Assembly (NCBI RefSeq): GCF_036013645.1
Contig: NZ_CP107869.1
Location: 3,038,001 to 3,102,000 of the forward strand
From: Streptomyces sp. NBC_00490
GTDB taxonomy: Bacteria > Actinomycetota > Actinomycetes > Streptomycetales > Streptomycetaceae
Reading direction: 5' to 3'
Length of the DNA stretch: 64,000 nt
The position numbers and the translations under genes were made by a program. Numbering within the stretch: the stretch's first letter is position 1; every line of letters begins with the position of its first letter. Shown here one piece after another: positions 44,323 to 54,777 of this stretch. The notes under the pieces are model-generated. The model saw only the letters and a list, made by a program, of their open reading frames with translations, did no database searches and was not told the origin of the DNA.

Positions 44323-44658
44323 CTAGATCTCGCCCCGCAGTTTGGCGAGCGCCTCGGCGAGGATCGCCTCGCCGTCCGCATCGCTGCGCCGCTCCCGTAC
44401 GTACGCGAGGTGCGTCTTGTACGGTTCGGTGCGCGGTGGGTCCGGCGGGTTGTCCCGGTCCTGTCCGGCGGGGAAGCCGCAGCGCGGACAGTCCCAGGTG
44501 TCGGGAACCTGCGCGTCGCTGGCGAAGCTGGGCTGCGTCTCGTGCCCGTTGGAGCACCAGAAGGAGATGCGCAGCCGTGGCGCGGACTCGCCACGCTCGG
44601 CCTCGCCCATCGGCCCCGCCCCGACCCGGCTTCCTCGGATCGCGTTGCCACTTGCCAC
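44323..44658 (-). CDS. rbpA: RNA polymerase-binding protein RbpA
   Basis: A 111-residue transcription factor that binds the principal sigma factor and strengthens promoter opening in actinobacteria. The zinc ligands are visible as Cys35 (FWCSNGHE), His39, Cys57 and Cys60 (WDCPRCG). The N-terminal basic tail (SGNAIRGSRVGAGPMGEAER) and the C-terminal sigma-interaction helix (EAILAEALAKLRGE) follow the known domain order. A -10-like TAGACT lies at 44726-44731, about 70 bases upstream. It stands alone between hairpins. Confidence 0.95.
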   Translation of the reverse strand: MASGNAIRGSRVGAGPMGEAERGESAPRLRISFWCSNGHETQPSFASDAQVPDTWDCPRCGFPAGQDRDNPPDPPRTEPYKTHLAYVRERRSDADGEAILAEALAKLRGEI

Positions 44659-44858
44659 GGTCGTAACTCCCTGCGTGATGGTGCCGCGAAGCGAGTCGGC
44701 GTTTTCGCTCCGTTGCGAGCGCCTCAGTCTACGTAAGGCCCAACGCGCGTCCAGTGATTGGAGTTACAGCCCCCACACCTAGACGCAAGCCCCATGATAG
44801 GCCGCGCTCAGGTGCGCGTACCGAACATGGGGCCTTACGTACGGAATGTGCGTGCCGG

Positions 44859-45095
44859 TCAGTTGTTCACCTTCATCAGAAGGCCGAGCACGATGATGCA
44901 CGCGAACCACAGCAGACCGACCACGATGGTGATCCGGTCGAGGTTGCGCTCGGCGACCGAGGAGCCGCCGACGGAGGACTGCATACCGCCACCGAACATG
45001 TCGGAGAGGCCGCCGCCCTTGCCCTTGTGCATGAGCACCAGCAGCATCATCAGGCCGCTGAAGACGATCAGGGCGATCGAGAACCCCATAACCAC
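44859..45095 (-). CDS. secG: SecG protein-export channel subunit
   Basis: A 78-residue membrane protein, part of the SecYEG export channel. Two hydrophobic segments (IALIVFSGLMMLLVLMH and ITIVVGLLWFACIIVLGLLM) flank the conserved cytoplasmic loop GKGGGLSDMFGGG. The GTG at 45095 has GAGGAAG about 11 bases upstream; an ATG at 45089 would shorten it by two residues. It follows tpiA in the usual actinobacterial order but two hairpins lie between them. Confidence 0.9.
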   Translation of the reverse strand: MVMGFSIALIVFSGLMMLLVLMHKGKGGGLSDMFGGGMQSSVGGSSVAERNLDRITIVVGLLWFACIIVLGLLMKVNN

Positions 45096-45131
45096 GGCTG
45101 GACCAACTTCCTCGGATCTGGATGGACGACA

Positions 45132-45157
45132 GGGGCACAGCCTCAGAGCTGTGCCCC
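45132..45157 (-). terminator. hairpin between tpiA and secG
   Basis: GGGGCACAGC and GCTGTGCCCC form a perfect 10-bp stem around CTCAGA. It lies 37 bases before the secG start on the minus strand and could be a second terminator of tpiA or part of the secG leader. Confidence 0.5.
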
Positions 45158-45227
45158 CGCCAGGGTACGACGGATCCCGCCTACCGCATACTCACTGCTT
45201 GCCGGATCGCCTCCGGGGCGCTCCGAT

Positions 45228-45293
45228 CCGGTGTCGAGAGGCCGACCGTGCTCAGCCCTTCGGGCCTCCGCGCGCTCGGCCTCTCTACACCGG
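45228..45293 (-). terminator. long hairpin after tpiA
   Basis: An 18-bp inverted repeat with one mismatch (CCGGTGTCGAGAGGCCGA against TCGGCCTCTCTACACCGG) encloses a smaller hairpin (GCCC-TTC-GGGC). It starts 16 bases after the tpiA stop codon and probably ends the glycolytic transcript. Confidence 0.65.
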
Positions 45294-45308
45294 CCGCGCC
45301 CCTACGGC

Positions 45309-46085
<777 letters not shown>

Positions 46086-46091
46086 GCGGGG

Positions 46092-47303
46092 TCAGTCCTC
46101 CAGTGCGGCGAGGCCGGGGAGCGTCTTGCCCTCGAGGTATTCGAGGGAGGCGCCGCCGCCGGTCGAGATGTGGCCGAACGCGTTCTCGTCGAAGCCCAGG
46201 ATGCGAACGGCCGCGGCGGAGTCGCCACCGCCGACGACCGTGAAGGCCTGGGAGTCGAGGAGTGCCTGGGCGACCGCCTTGGTGCCCTCGGCGAATTCGG
46301 GGTGCTCGAAGACGCCCATCGGCCCGTTCCAGAAGACGGTGGCGGCGTCGGTGATCTTCGAGGCGTACAGCTTGCCGGACGCCGGGCCGATGTCCAGGCC
46401 CATCCGGTCGGCCGGGATGGCGTCCGCGGCGACGGTGGTGGCGTCGGCCGGGGCCTTGGTCTTCAGGTCCGGGAACGCGGGGGCGACCACGGCGTCGACC
46501 GGCAGAACCAGCTCGACACCGGTCTTCTCGGCGCGCTCGATGTACTCCAGGACCGCCGGGATCTGGTCCTCCTGGAGGAGGGAGGCGCCGACCTCGTGGC
46601 CCTTGGCCTTGAGGAAGGTGAAGGCCATGCCGCCGCCGATGAGGATGCGGTCGGCCTTGCCGAGCAACTGGTCGATGACGGCGAGCTTGTCGGAGACCTT
46701 GGCACCGCCGAGCACGACCACGTAGGGCCGCTGGACGTCGTCGGTGAGCTTCTTCAGGACGCCGACCTCGGTGGCGATGAGGTGGCCGGCGTAGTGCGGC
46801 AGGCGGGCCGGAAGGTCGAAGACCGAGGCGTGCTTGCGGTGCACCGCGCCGAAGCCGTCGCCCACGTACACGTCGGCGAGGGCGGCGAGCTGGTCGGCGA
46901 AGGCACCGCGCTCGGCGTCGTCCTTGGACGTCTCGCCGGCGTTGAAGCGCAGGTTCTCCACGACCGCGACCCGGCCGTCGGCGAGGCCGGCGACGGTGGC
47001 CGTGGCGGACTCGCCGACGGTGTCGGTCGCGAAGGCCACGTCGGCGCCGAGGAGTTCACCGAGGCGCGCGGCGGCGGGAGCGAGGGAGAAGGCCGGGTCC
47101 GGGGCGCCCTTGGGGCGGCCCAGGTGGGAGGCGACGACCACGCGGGCGCCCGCCTCGGCCAGTGCCTTGACGGTGGGCAGCACGGCGCGGATCCGGCCGT
47201 CGTCGGTGATCGTGGTGCCGTCCAGCGGCACGTTCAGGTCGGCGCGGACGAAGACCCGCTTGCCTGCGACGCCTTCGGCGAGAAGTTCGTCGATCGTCTT
47301 CAT
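46092..47303 (-). CDS. pgk: phosphoglycerate kinase
   Basis: A 403-residue enzyme that makes ATP from 1,3-bisphosphoglycerate. It shows KRVFVRADLNVPL (18-30), VVASHLGRPKGAPD, VENLRFNAGE and the C-terminal GGDSAAAV nucleotide site. The gene is 134 bases from gap; that gap has a strong hairpin, so gap and pgk may have partly separate transcripts. It is closely coupled to tpiA downstream. Confidence 0.96.
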   Translation of the reverse strand: MKTIDELLAEGVAGKRVFVRADLNVPLDGTTITDDGRIRAVLPTVKALAEAGARVVVASHLGRPKGAPDPAFSLAPAAARLGELLGADVAFATDTVGESATATVAGLADGRVAVVENLRFNAGETSKDDAERGAFADQLAALADVYVGDGFGAVHRKHASVFDLPARLPHYAGHLIATEVGVLKKLTDDVQRPYVVVLGGAKVSDKLAVIDQLLGKADRILIGGGMAFTFLKAKGHEVGASLLQEDQIPAVLEYIERAEKTGVELVLPVDAVVAPAFPDLKTKAPADATTVAADAIPADRMGLDIGPASGKLYASKITDAATVFWNGPMGVFEHPEFAEGTKAVAQALLDSQAFTVVGGGDSAAAVRILGFDENAFGHISTGGGASLEYLEGKTLPGLAALED

Positions 47304-47367
47304 TGAGAGGGCTCCCGAGAGGACTGGTGGTGCTCGTGATCCTAAGAGGGCTGGTCTGTACGTGAGT

Positions 47368-47407
47368 CAGGGCCCGAGCGGCGCGTCGTTGCGCCGCCCG
47401 AGCCCTG
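47368..47407 (-). terminator. hairpin between gap and pgk
   Basis: CAGGGCCCGAGCGGCGC pairs with GCGCCGCCCGAGCCCTG (two wobble positions) around a six-base loop, giving a 17-bp stem. It begins 30 bases after the gap stop and may be a partial terminator or processing site within the glycolytic operon. Confidence 0.6.
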
Positions 47408-47436
47408 CTCTCACATCAACGTGCCTGCTCTGTCGG

Positions 47437-48474
<1,038 letters not shown>

Positions 48475-48576
48475 CTATGCGATGCCGGCGAGCTCTGTTT
48501 GGGATGTCCCCGACCGCCTACGACCCTACCTCCCACAAGCTCCCGCAGTGACATCGAGATGCCGCATACACGGGCA

Positions 48577-48612
48577 GGCGGTCCGTACCCGCCAGTAGGG
48601 GTACGGACCGCC
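48577..48612 (-). terminator. terminator after the M14 peptidase gene
   Basis: GGCGGTCCGTACCC and GGGTACGGACCGCC form a perfect 14-bp stem with an eight-base loop. It lies between the peptidase stop (48676) and the gap start (48447). Confidence 0.75.
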
Positions 48613-48675
48613 CGGGCCGGAAGGCCCTGTCGCTCGAATTGGTTACGGAGAGTCAGTCACCGTTGACCGGTGTGT

Positions 48676-51627
48676 TCACTTTCCGAGAGCCGCGAGCGCC
48701 TTGCCGAGCAGGGTCGTGCGGTCGGCCGCCGCGGTGACGTGTTCCAGGCCGAAGCCCAGGAGCACGGTGTCATCCGTGGTGACCGCGCCGTACGTCTTGA
48801 ACAGCTCTCCGGAGCGCCCCCAGTCCTTGACGACCGCCGGGCTGCCCGCGGGCGGTCCGGGGACGCTCCAGGCACCGAGCGACGTCTCGAAGCCCTCGGT
48901 CTCGACGGCGTTGCCGCCGATCACCACGGACGCGTTGTCGGCGAGGACGCCGCGGCCGCCGGATCCGGGGTCGGTGATGTAGCTGAGGGAGACCTCGACC
49001 CTCTTGCCGGCGTACGCGGAGAGGTCGAAGGAGACCTCCTGCCAGCCGGGCGACGCCCCGGTGAAGCTGTTCCACTGGCCGCTGGTGCCGGAGGCCGTGC
49101 AGCCGCCGTCGCCGAGGGTCAGATACCGCTTGAGTGCGGGATGGGCCGCGATGAAGTACCCGGCGTCGCACTCCGCGGGCACGGCGGTGCTGGTTTTGCC
49201 GTTCCTGTCCGGGAGCGTGGTCCAGTCGTCGGCCCCGGCCGTGTGGGCCTCCAGGACGGCGTGGTCGTAGCCCTCCTCGGTGCTCCACAGCAGCCGGGTG
49301 CTGAGCGTGGGTGCCTGGGCGGCGGTCACCGAGGTGAGGTCGATGGTGCGGGTGAGGCGGTTCCAGGCGTAGTCGCTGTGCGTGACGGCCGCCATGGAGG
49401 CGCCTTCGTAGGGCCCGTACGGGTTGGCCGTGCCGGGGTAGGTGCCGCCGCCCGCGCTCGCGAACTGCGGGAACGTGGCGACCGGCAGGGTGTCCGAGGT
49501 GACGCTGAACGACCCGGCCGTGTCGAGCGGGTTGCCCGGGGCCGCGCCGAGCGCTCCGCCGGCTCCGGCGAGTTTGCCGACGCCCTGGAAGGCGGTGGTG
49601 CCCGGCAGGGACGTACGGGTGTAGGCGCCCAGGTAGTACTGGCTGAAGTCGTTCGACAGGGTGCCGCCGCCGAGGTCGACGTTGCCGCCGGCCCGCTCGC
49701 CGGCCTCGATCAGCTTGCCGCCCTCGTTGAGGAAGGCCCGCAGCTGGAGCTGGGTGGCGTTGCCCGGGACGCTCGCGCCGGTGTAGTGGACGACCGTCCT
49801 GAAGTGGTCCAGGACGCCGAGCGCGTCGGGCGTGCCCTGGGTGGCGACGTCCCAGACGATCGCCTTGCGGCCGTTGGCCTTCAGGGCGTCGACGTAGGTC
49901 TGCGCCTGTGTGGCGGCCGCGCCCTCCTCGGCGACCACGAGCACGTCCGCGCGCGGCCGCGCGGCCACGGTGTACGTGAAGTGCTCGCTGGAGGTGCGCT
50001 TCCCGCTCCGCGTCTCGCCGGTGAACCACACCTCGACCTTGTCGCCCGGGTCGCCGTCGGCGACCTTGGCGCGGTACTCGTCGAAGTAGAGGTTGTCGTC
50101 ACCGCCGAACGTCTCTCCGCCCTTCCAGGCCCTGAGCGCCATGTCCTCGACACGGCCGCCGTTGACGCGGTACTTGAGCTCCTTGTCGCGCACGGACTTG
50201 CGGGCGACGACGGAGACCTCCTGGTCCGCGCCGCGCGAGTACGACGTGGTGAACGTCTTCGGGGTGAAGTCGGCGGCCTTCAGTCCGAGCGAGGACTTCG
50301 GCTGGTCGGGCCGGGCCGCGGACTCGGCGACGGAGAGCGCGAACGGGATGTTCTTCTCGAACTCCTGCTGGATCAGCTTCTCGTCGTCCGGGAAGTTGAA
50401 GACCGACTGGCAGTCGGCCGCGTTCCACTGGTCGTCGGGGTAGAGGTCCGACGCGGTCTGACAGGTCGACATCTCGGGGGTGAACATCGCCAGCCCGTTG
50501 ACGTTCGACGCGTGGCCGTCCGCCTCGCCGTTGGTGGTGTACAGCTCCGAGGAGACCTGGGGCCGGTAGCCGGGGATCGCGGAGTTCTCCGGGGTGCCGG
50601 CGAGGGATTTGTAGAGGACGTCGTCCGGCGTGTCGGTGGCCACCTGCCAGCCGACGCCGTAGAGGAGAAGCTCGGCGGCGGAGTGATAGTTGATGCCGTA
50701 CGTGAAGCCGATCCGCTTCTGGAAGGCGTCGATGGCCTTGGTCTCGGGCTCGGAGCCCGGGCTCGTGCCGCGGTAGGTCTCGCTGGTGGGGGTGGGTGAC
50801 GAACCCTCGTTGTCGTAGCCCCACTTGTAGGAGAAGTTGCGGTTGAGGTCGACGCCGTCGCCGACGGCGATGGTGCCGTCGGCGTTGTTGTCCCGCAGGT
50901 TCTTGCGCCACAGACGGGAGTCGTCGCCCTGGAAGGTGTAGTCGTAGCCGTCGGGGTTGGCCGAGATGACGAACCACAGCTCGGTCGAGTCGACGATCTT
51001 CTTGATGCGCTTGTCGGACTTGTAGTTGTCGACGTAGTGGTGGAGCAGCCGTCTGGTCATCTCCGGCGTGATCCACTCGCGCGCGTGCTGGTTGGACATG
51101 TACAGCACGGAGGGCTTGGCGCCGTCCTTGGTCTTCTTCGCGTTCTTGGTGAGCTTGAGCGCGAGGATGTCCTGGCCGTTGACCGTCTTGCCGATGGAGA
51201 CGACCTTGGTGAGGCCGGGGTTCTGCTGGCCGGTGCGGAGGATCTCCTCCTTGATGTTCCCGGCTCCGCTGTACGGGCGGTACACACCGTCGGCGGCCGC
51301 CTCGACACGCTTCTCCGCCTTGGCGGACAGGGTGTGCTCGGTGAGGTCGACGCCCTGTTTCTCGAGCTTGTCCGCCTGTTGGTCGGTCAGGTAGACCTCG
51401 ACGGTCGCGGTGCCCTTGGCGGGTACCTGCTCACTCAGTTCGTGGCTGTCCTGCCCGGCCGCCAGCAGCAGGGGTACCTGCTGATTGGTGACCTCGGCCC
51501 GGAAGACCTTGATCTCGTCGGGATCGGGAGAGCCCGCGCTCTCCGCCGCCTGGGCGATGGGTGCGATGCCCGCACCGCCCAGGAGGAGTGCGCCGACAGC
51601 GAGGATCGGTCTCGCTCTTCGTCTCAT
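48676..51627 (-). CDS. secreted M14-family zinc carboxypeptidase
   Basis: A 983-residue exported protein with AAGGGGGG before its ATG. Residues 1-28 are a Sec signal peptide (RRRARPILAVGALLLGGAG, cleavage after AQA). Residues 100-410 are the M14 catalytic domain: zinc ligands His181 and Glu184 (NQHAREW) and His315 (INYHSAAEL), with the general base Glu385 (FTPEMST). The remaining 570 residues are beta-rich and include repeats of the YDHAVLEAHTAG and VSFDLSAYAGKRVEVSLSY type seen in M6-like secreted peptidases. It should trim C-terminal residues from extracellular peptides. It stands between whiA and gap but is flanked by terminators, so it has its own transcript. Confidence 0.87.
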   Translation of the reverse strand: MRRRARPILAVGALLLGGAGIAPIAQAAESAGSPDPDEIKVFRAEVTNQQVPLLLAAGQDSHELSEQVPAKGTATVEVYLTDQQADKLEKQGVDLTEHTLSAKAEKRVEAAADGVYRPYSGAGNIKEEILRTGQQNPGLTKVVSIGKTVNGQDILALKLTKNAKKTKDGAKPSVLYMSNQHAREWITPEMTRRLLHHYVDNYKSDKRIKKIVDSTELWFVISANPDGYDYTFQGDDSRLWRKNLRDNNADGTIAVGDGVDLNRNFSYKWGYDNEGSSPTPTSETYRGTSPGSEPETKAIDAFQKRIGFTYGINYHSAAELLLYGVGWQVATDTPDDVLYKSLAGTPENSAIPGYRPQVSSELYTTNGEADGHASNVNGLAMFTPEMSTCQTASDLYPDDQWNAADCQSVFNFPDDEKLIQQEFEKNIPFALSVAESAARPDQPKSSLGLKAADFTPKTFTTSYSRGADQEVSVVARKSVRDKELKYRVNGGRVEDMALRAWKGGETFGGDDNLYFDEYRAKVADGDPGDKVEVWFTGETRSGKRTSSEHFTYTVAARPRADVLVVAEEGAAATQAQTYVDALKANGRKAIVWDVATQGTPDALGVLDHFRTVVHYTGASVPGNATQLQLRAFLNEGGKLIEAGERAGGNVDLGGGTLSNDFSQYYLGAYTRTSLPGTTAFQGVGKLAGAGGALGAAPGNPLDTAGSFSVTSDTLPVATFPQFASAGGGTYPGTANPYGPYEGASMAAVTHSDYAWNRLTRTIDLTSVTAAQAPTLSTRLLWSTEEGYDHAVLEAHTAGADDWTTLPDRNGKTSTAVPAECDAGYFIAAHPALKRYLTLGDGGCTASGTSGQWNSFTGASPGWQEVSFDLSAYAGKRVEVSLSYITDPGSGGRGVLADNASVVIGGNAVETEGFETSLGAWSVPGPPAGSPAVVKDWGRSGELFKTYGAVTTDDTVLLGFGLEHVTAAADRTTLLGKALAALGK

Positions 51628-51721
51628 GTGCCCCCCTTGCGTGTGTCCGCCACAGCAGCGAACAGATGCCAGGCTCATGACAGTTCATGATCCAGTCAAG
51701 GGGGCCTCAAGGACGGACAAA

Positions 51722-51760
51722 CGCCGGTGCCGACACTCCGATGGAGTATCGGCACCGGCG
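51722..51760 (-). terminator. terminator after whiA
   Basis: CGCCGGTGCCGACACTCC pairs with GGAGTATCGGCACCGGCG over 18 bp, with one wobble and a three-base loop. It sits 14 bases after the whiA stop and separates it from the M14 peptidase. Confidence 0.75.
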
Positions 51761-51773
51761 TGGTGACGGTGAG

Positions 51774-52763
51774 TCAGCCCACGAAGTTGTCGGCCATCTC
51801 CTCGGTGATGCTGGATTCCGTGCCCGGAATGCCGAGATCCTGGGCCCGCTTGTCGGCCATCGCCAGCAGTCGGCGGATCCGGCCGGCGACGGCGTCCTTG
51901 GTCAGCGGCGGGTCGGCGAGCGCACCGAGCTCCTCCAGGGAGGCCTGCTTGTGATCCATGCGCAGGCGTCCGGCGGCCGCGAGGTGCTCGGGGACCTCGT
52001 CGCCGAGGATCTCCAGCGCGCGCTGGACCCGGGCACCGGCGGCGACGGCAGCACGCGCCGAGCGACGCAGGTTGGCGTCGTCGAAGTTGGCGAGACGGTT
52101 CGCCGTGGCCCGCACCTCGCGCCGCATCCGGCGCTCCTCCCAGGCCAGCACCGACTCATGGGCGCCGAGCCGGGTGAGCAGCGCCCCGATCGCGTCGCCG
52201 TCGCGGACGACCACCCGGTCCACCCCGCGCACCTCGCGGGCCTTCGCGGCGATGGAGAGCCGACGAGCGGCGCCGACCAGGGCGAGCGCGGCCTCCGGAC
52301 CCGGGCAGGTCACCTCCAGCGAGGAGGAACGACCGGGCTCGGTCAGGGAGCCGTGCGCCAGGAAGGCCCCGCGCCAGGCGGCCTCGGCATCGCAGGTGGC
52401 CCCGGAGACGACCTGCGGGGGCAGACCGCGGATCGGGCGCCCCCGGCCGTCGACCAGGCCGGTCTGCCGGGCCAGCTGGTCACCACCGGCGACCACGCGC
52501 ACCACGTAACGCGAACCGCGGCGCAGTCCGCCCGGAGCCATCACGATCAGCTCGGAGCTGTGGCCGAAGATCTCCAGGATGTCCCGCTTGAGCCGACGGG
52601 CCGCCATCGCGGTGTCCAGCTCCGCCTCGATCACGATGCGCCCGCTCACCAGGTGGAGGCCGCCGGCGAACCGCAGAATGGCGGAGACCTCCGCCTTTCT
52701 GCAGCAGGTACGGGTGACGGGGAGCCGGGAGATCTCATCCTTCACCGCTGCCGTCATCGCCAT
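51774..52763 (-). CDS. whiA: WhiA, sporulation transcription factor
   Basis: A 329-residue regulator of sporulation septation, which acts with WhiB in Streptomyces. The N-terminal LAGLIDADG-like part ([25 protein letters not shown]) and the C-terminal helix-turn-helix ([30 protein letters not shown]) are clear. Its start overlaps the yvcK stop by ten bases. The order uvrC-rapZ-yvcK-whiA is conserved across actinobacteria and beyond. Confidence 0.95.
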   Translation of the reverse strand: MAMTAAVKDEISRLPVTRTCCRKAEVSAILRFAGGLHLVSGRIVIEAELDTAMAARRLKRDILEIFGHSSELIVMAPGGLRRGSRYVVRVVAGGDQLARQTGLVDGRGRPIRGLPPQVVSGATCDAEAAWRGAFLAHGSLTEPGRSSSLEVTCPGPEAALALVGAARRLSIAAKAREVRGVDRVVVRDGDAIGALLTRLGAHESVLAWEERRMRREVRATANRLANFDDANLRRSARAAVAAGARVQRALEILGDEVPEHLAAAGRLRMDHKQASLEELGALADPPLTKDAVAGRIRRLLAMADKRAQDLGIPGTESSITEEMADNFVG

Positions 52764-53821
52764 GGGCCGATCCTTCCATGCATCCGAAAAATACGGTCGT
52801 ACGCGGCGGCCAACAGCTCCGGGTCGTGCCTCGGGGTCCCATCGGGCCGGGCCACCGGCGCCAGCTCGACCGCGGCACCGAACCGCTTGGCGGCATCGGT
52901 CAGGGAATCGCGGTCGGGCACGGCGGCCTGGTCGGCCAGCACCACGTCCAGGGCGAGTTTAGGGGCGTGTCGTCCCAAAACCTCCAAATGACGCTGCGGG
53001 GAGAAGCCATCGGTTTCTCCGGGCTGCGGTGCGAGGTTCAGCGAGAGCACCCGGCGCGCCTTCGTCTGGGTGAGGGCGTCCAGGAGTTCGGGCACCAGCA
53101 GATGCGGGATGACCGAGGAGAACCAGGAGCCGGGTCCGAGCACCACCCAGTCCGCGTCGAGGACGGCGGCGACGGCCTCGGGGACGGCGGGCGGGTCGTG
53201 CGGGACGACGTGCACGGACTGCACCTCGCCGGGGGTGAGGGCGACGGTCGCCTGTCCCCGGACGGTGTCCACGTCCTCGGGCCGCTCCGGGTCATGCCCC
53301 TTGACCAGGGCCTGGAGCTCCAGGGGTACGGCGGACATGGGCAGCACCCGGCCGTGCGCGCCCAGCAGCCTGCCGACCAGGTCGAGGGCCTGGACAGGGT
53401 CGCCGAGCTGCTCCCACAGGGCGACGATCAGCACGTTGCCGACCGCGTGGTCATGCAGGTCGCCCTTGGACTGGAAGCGGTGCTGGATGACACGGGCCCA
53501 GGTCTGGCCCCAGTCGTCGTCGCCGCACAGCGCGGCCAGCGCCTTGCGCAGATCGCCGGGCGGCAGTACGCCCAGCTCGTCGCGGAGCCGCCCGCTGGAG
53601 CCGCCGTCGTCGGCCACGGTGACGACGGCGGTGAGGTCGCCGGTGATCCGGCGCAGTGCGGCGAGCGAGGCGGACAGGCCCATGCCGCCGCCGAGCGCGA
53701 CGACCTTGGGCTGGGCGCCGCGGCGGCGCGGCTTGGCGCCGCGGGCCTCCACGGGGCGGGTCGCGCGTCCCTCGGGCACGACCCGGCGCAGCCTGCTCAG
53801 CCGCGGAGAACGTCCTGTCAT
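52754..53821 (-). CDS. yvcK: YvcK/CofD-like protein
   Basis: A 355-residue protein. The nucleotide-sugar-binding glycine loop [18 protein letters not shown] is near residues 38-55, followed by [14 protein letters not shown] and DLRKALAAL. In Bacillus and mycobacteria, YvcK/CuvA binds UDP-sugars and supports cell wall metabolism and growth on gluconeogenic carbon. The 38-residue basic N-terminal extension ([20 protein letters not shown]) is probably disordered. The ATG overlaps the rapZ stop by four bases. Confidence 0.92.
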   Translation of the reverse strand: MTGRSPRLSRLRRVVPEGRATRPVEARGAKPRRRGAQPKVVALGGGMGLSASLAALRRITGDLTAVVTVADDGGSSGRLRDELGVLPPGDLRKALAALCGDDDWGQTWARVIQHRFQSKGDLHDHAVGNVLIVALWEQLGDPVQALDLVGRLLGAHGRVLPMSAVPLELQALVKGHDPERPEDVDTVRGQATVALTPGEVQSVHVVPHDPPAVPEAVAAVLDADWVVLGPGSWFSSVIPHLLVPELLDALTQTKARRVLSLNLAPQPGETDGFSPQRHLEVLGRHAPKLALDVVLADQAAVPDRDSLTDAAKRFGAAVELAPVARPDGTPRHDPELLAAAYDRIFRMHGRIGPWR

Positions 53822-54777
53822 TCCCGTCCCATGTCCCGGTGTACGACCACCGTCTCCACGCCCTGGGAGGCGAGTCGGGCGGCGAGCTTCTCGGAGGTGG
53901 CGACGGAGCGGTGCTTGCCGCCGGTGCAGCCGACGGCGATCGTCACGTACCGCTTGCCCTCGCGGCGGTAGCCGGCGGCGATGAGCTGGAGCAGCTCGGA
54001 GTAGCGGTCGATGAACTCCTTCGCGCCGGGCTGGTTGAAGACGTACGCCGACACCTCCTCGTTGAGGCCGGTGAAGGGGCGCAGCTCCGGGACCCAGTGC
54101 GGGTTGGGCAGGAACCGCATGTCCACGACCAGGTCGGCGTCGACCGGGAGGCCGTACTTGAAGCCGAAGGACATGACGGTGGCCCGCAGCTCGGGCTCCT
54201 CCTCGCCGGCGAACTGGGCGTCCATCTTGGCGCGCAGCTCGTGGACGTTGAGGCTGGAGGTGTCGATGACCAGGTCGGCGTCGCCGCGCAGCTCGCGCAG
54301 CAGCTCGCGCTCGGCGTCGATGCCGTCGACGATGCGGCCGTCGCCCTGGAGGGGATGCGGGCGGCGCACCGACTCGAAGCGGCGGACCAGGGCCTCGTCG
54401 GAGGACTCCAGGAAGACGATCCGCCGGGTGACGTGCTTGGCCTCGAGGTCGGCGAGGGATTCGCGCAGGTTGTCGAAGAAGCGGCGGCCGCGGACGTCGA
54501 CGACGACCGCGATCCGGGCGACGTTGCCCTGGGAGCGGGCGCCGAGCTCCACCATGGTGGGGATCAGCGCGGGCGGCAGGTTGTCGACGACGAACCAGCC
54601 GAGGTCCTCCAGACACTTGGCGGCGGTCGACCGGCCGGCTCCGGACATGCCGGAGATGATCACCAGCTCGGGGATGGCCGCCTCGGGGAGTCCGGCGGGC
54701 TCGCCGGTCGTGCCCGTGCTCACTTGTGCTCCGTCTCCGTCTTGGCTCTGTTGGCCTTCGTTCTCGTTCACACTCAT
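53818..54777 (-). CDS. rapZ: RapZ/YvcJ, nucleotide-binding regulatory protein
   Basis: A 319-residue protein. The Walker A motif is [14 protein letters not shown] (about 42-55), with [20 protein letters not shown] after it and the C-terminal family motif [22 protein letters not shown]. RapZ controls glucosamine-6-phosphate synthesis through small RNAs in enteric bacteria; in actinobacteria only nucleotide binding is assured. The first 35 residues are a Gln/Asp-rich extension. It overlaps uvrC and yvcK by four bases each. Confidence 0.93.
   Translation of the reverse strand: MSVNENEGQQSQDGDGAQVSTGTTGEPAGLPEAAIPELVIISGMSGAGRSTAAKCLEDLGWFVVDNLPPALIPTMVELGARSQGNVARIAVVVDVRGRRFFDNLRESLADLEAKHVTRRIVFLESSDEALVRRFESVRRPHPLQGDGRIVDGIDAERELLRELRGDADLVIDTSSLNVHELRAKMDAQFAGEEEPELRATVMSFGFKYGLPVDADLVVDMRFLPNPHWVPELRPFTGLNEEVSAYVFNQPGAKEFIDRYSELLQLIAAGYRREGKRYVTIAVGCTGGKHRSVATSEKLAARLASQGVETVVVHRDMGRE

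Noticed and set aside
48670..50799. 709-residue plus-strand frame opposite the M14 peptidase
   Set aside because: Antisense shadow; the minus-strand frame has a signal peptide and a full zinc site.
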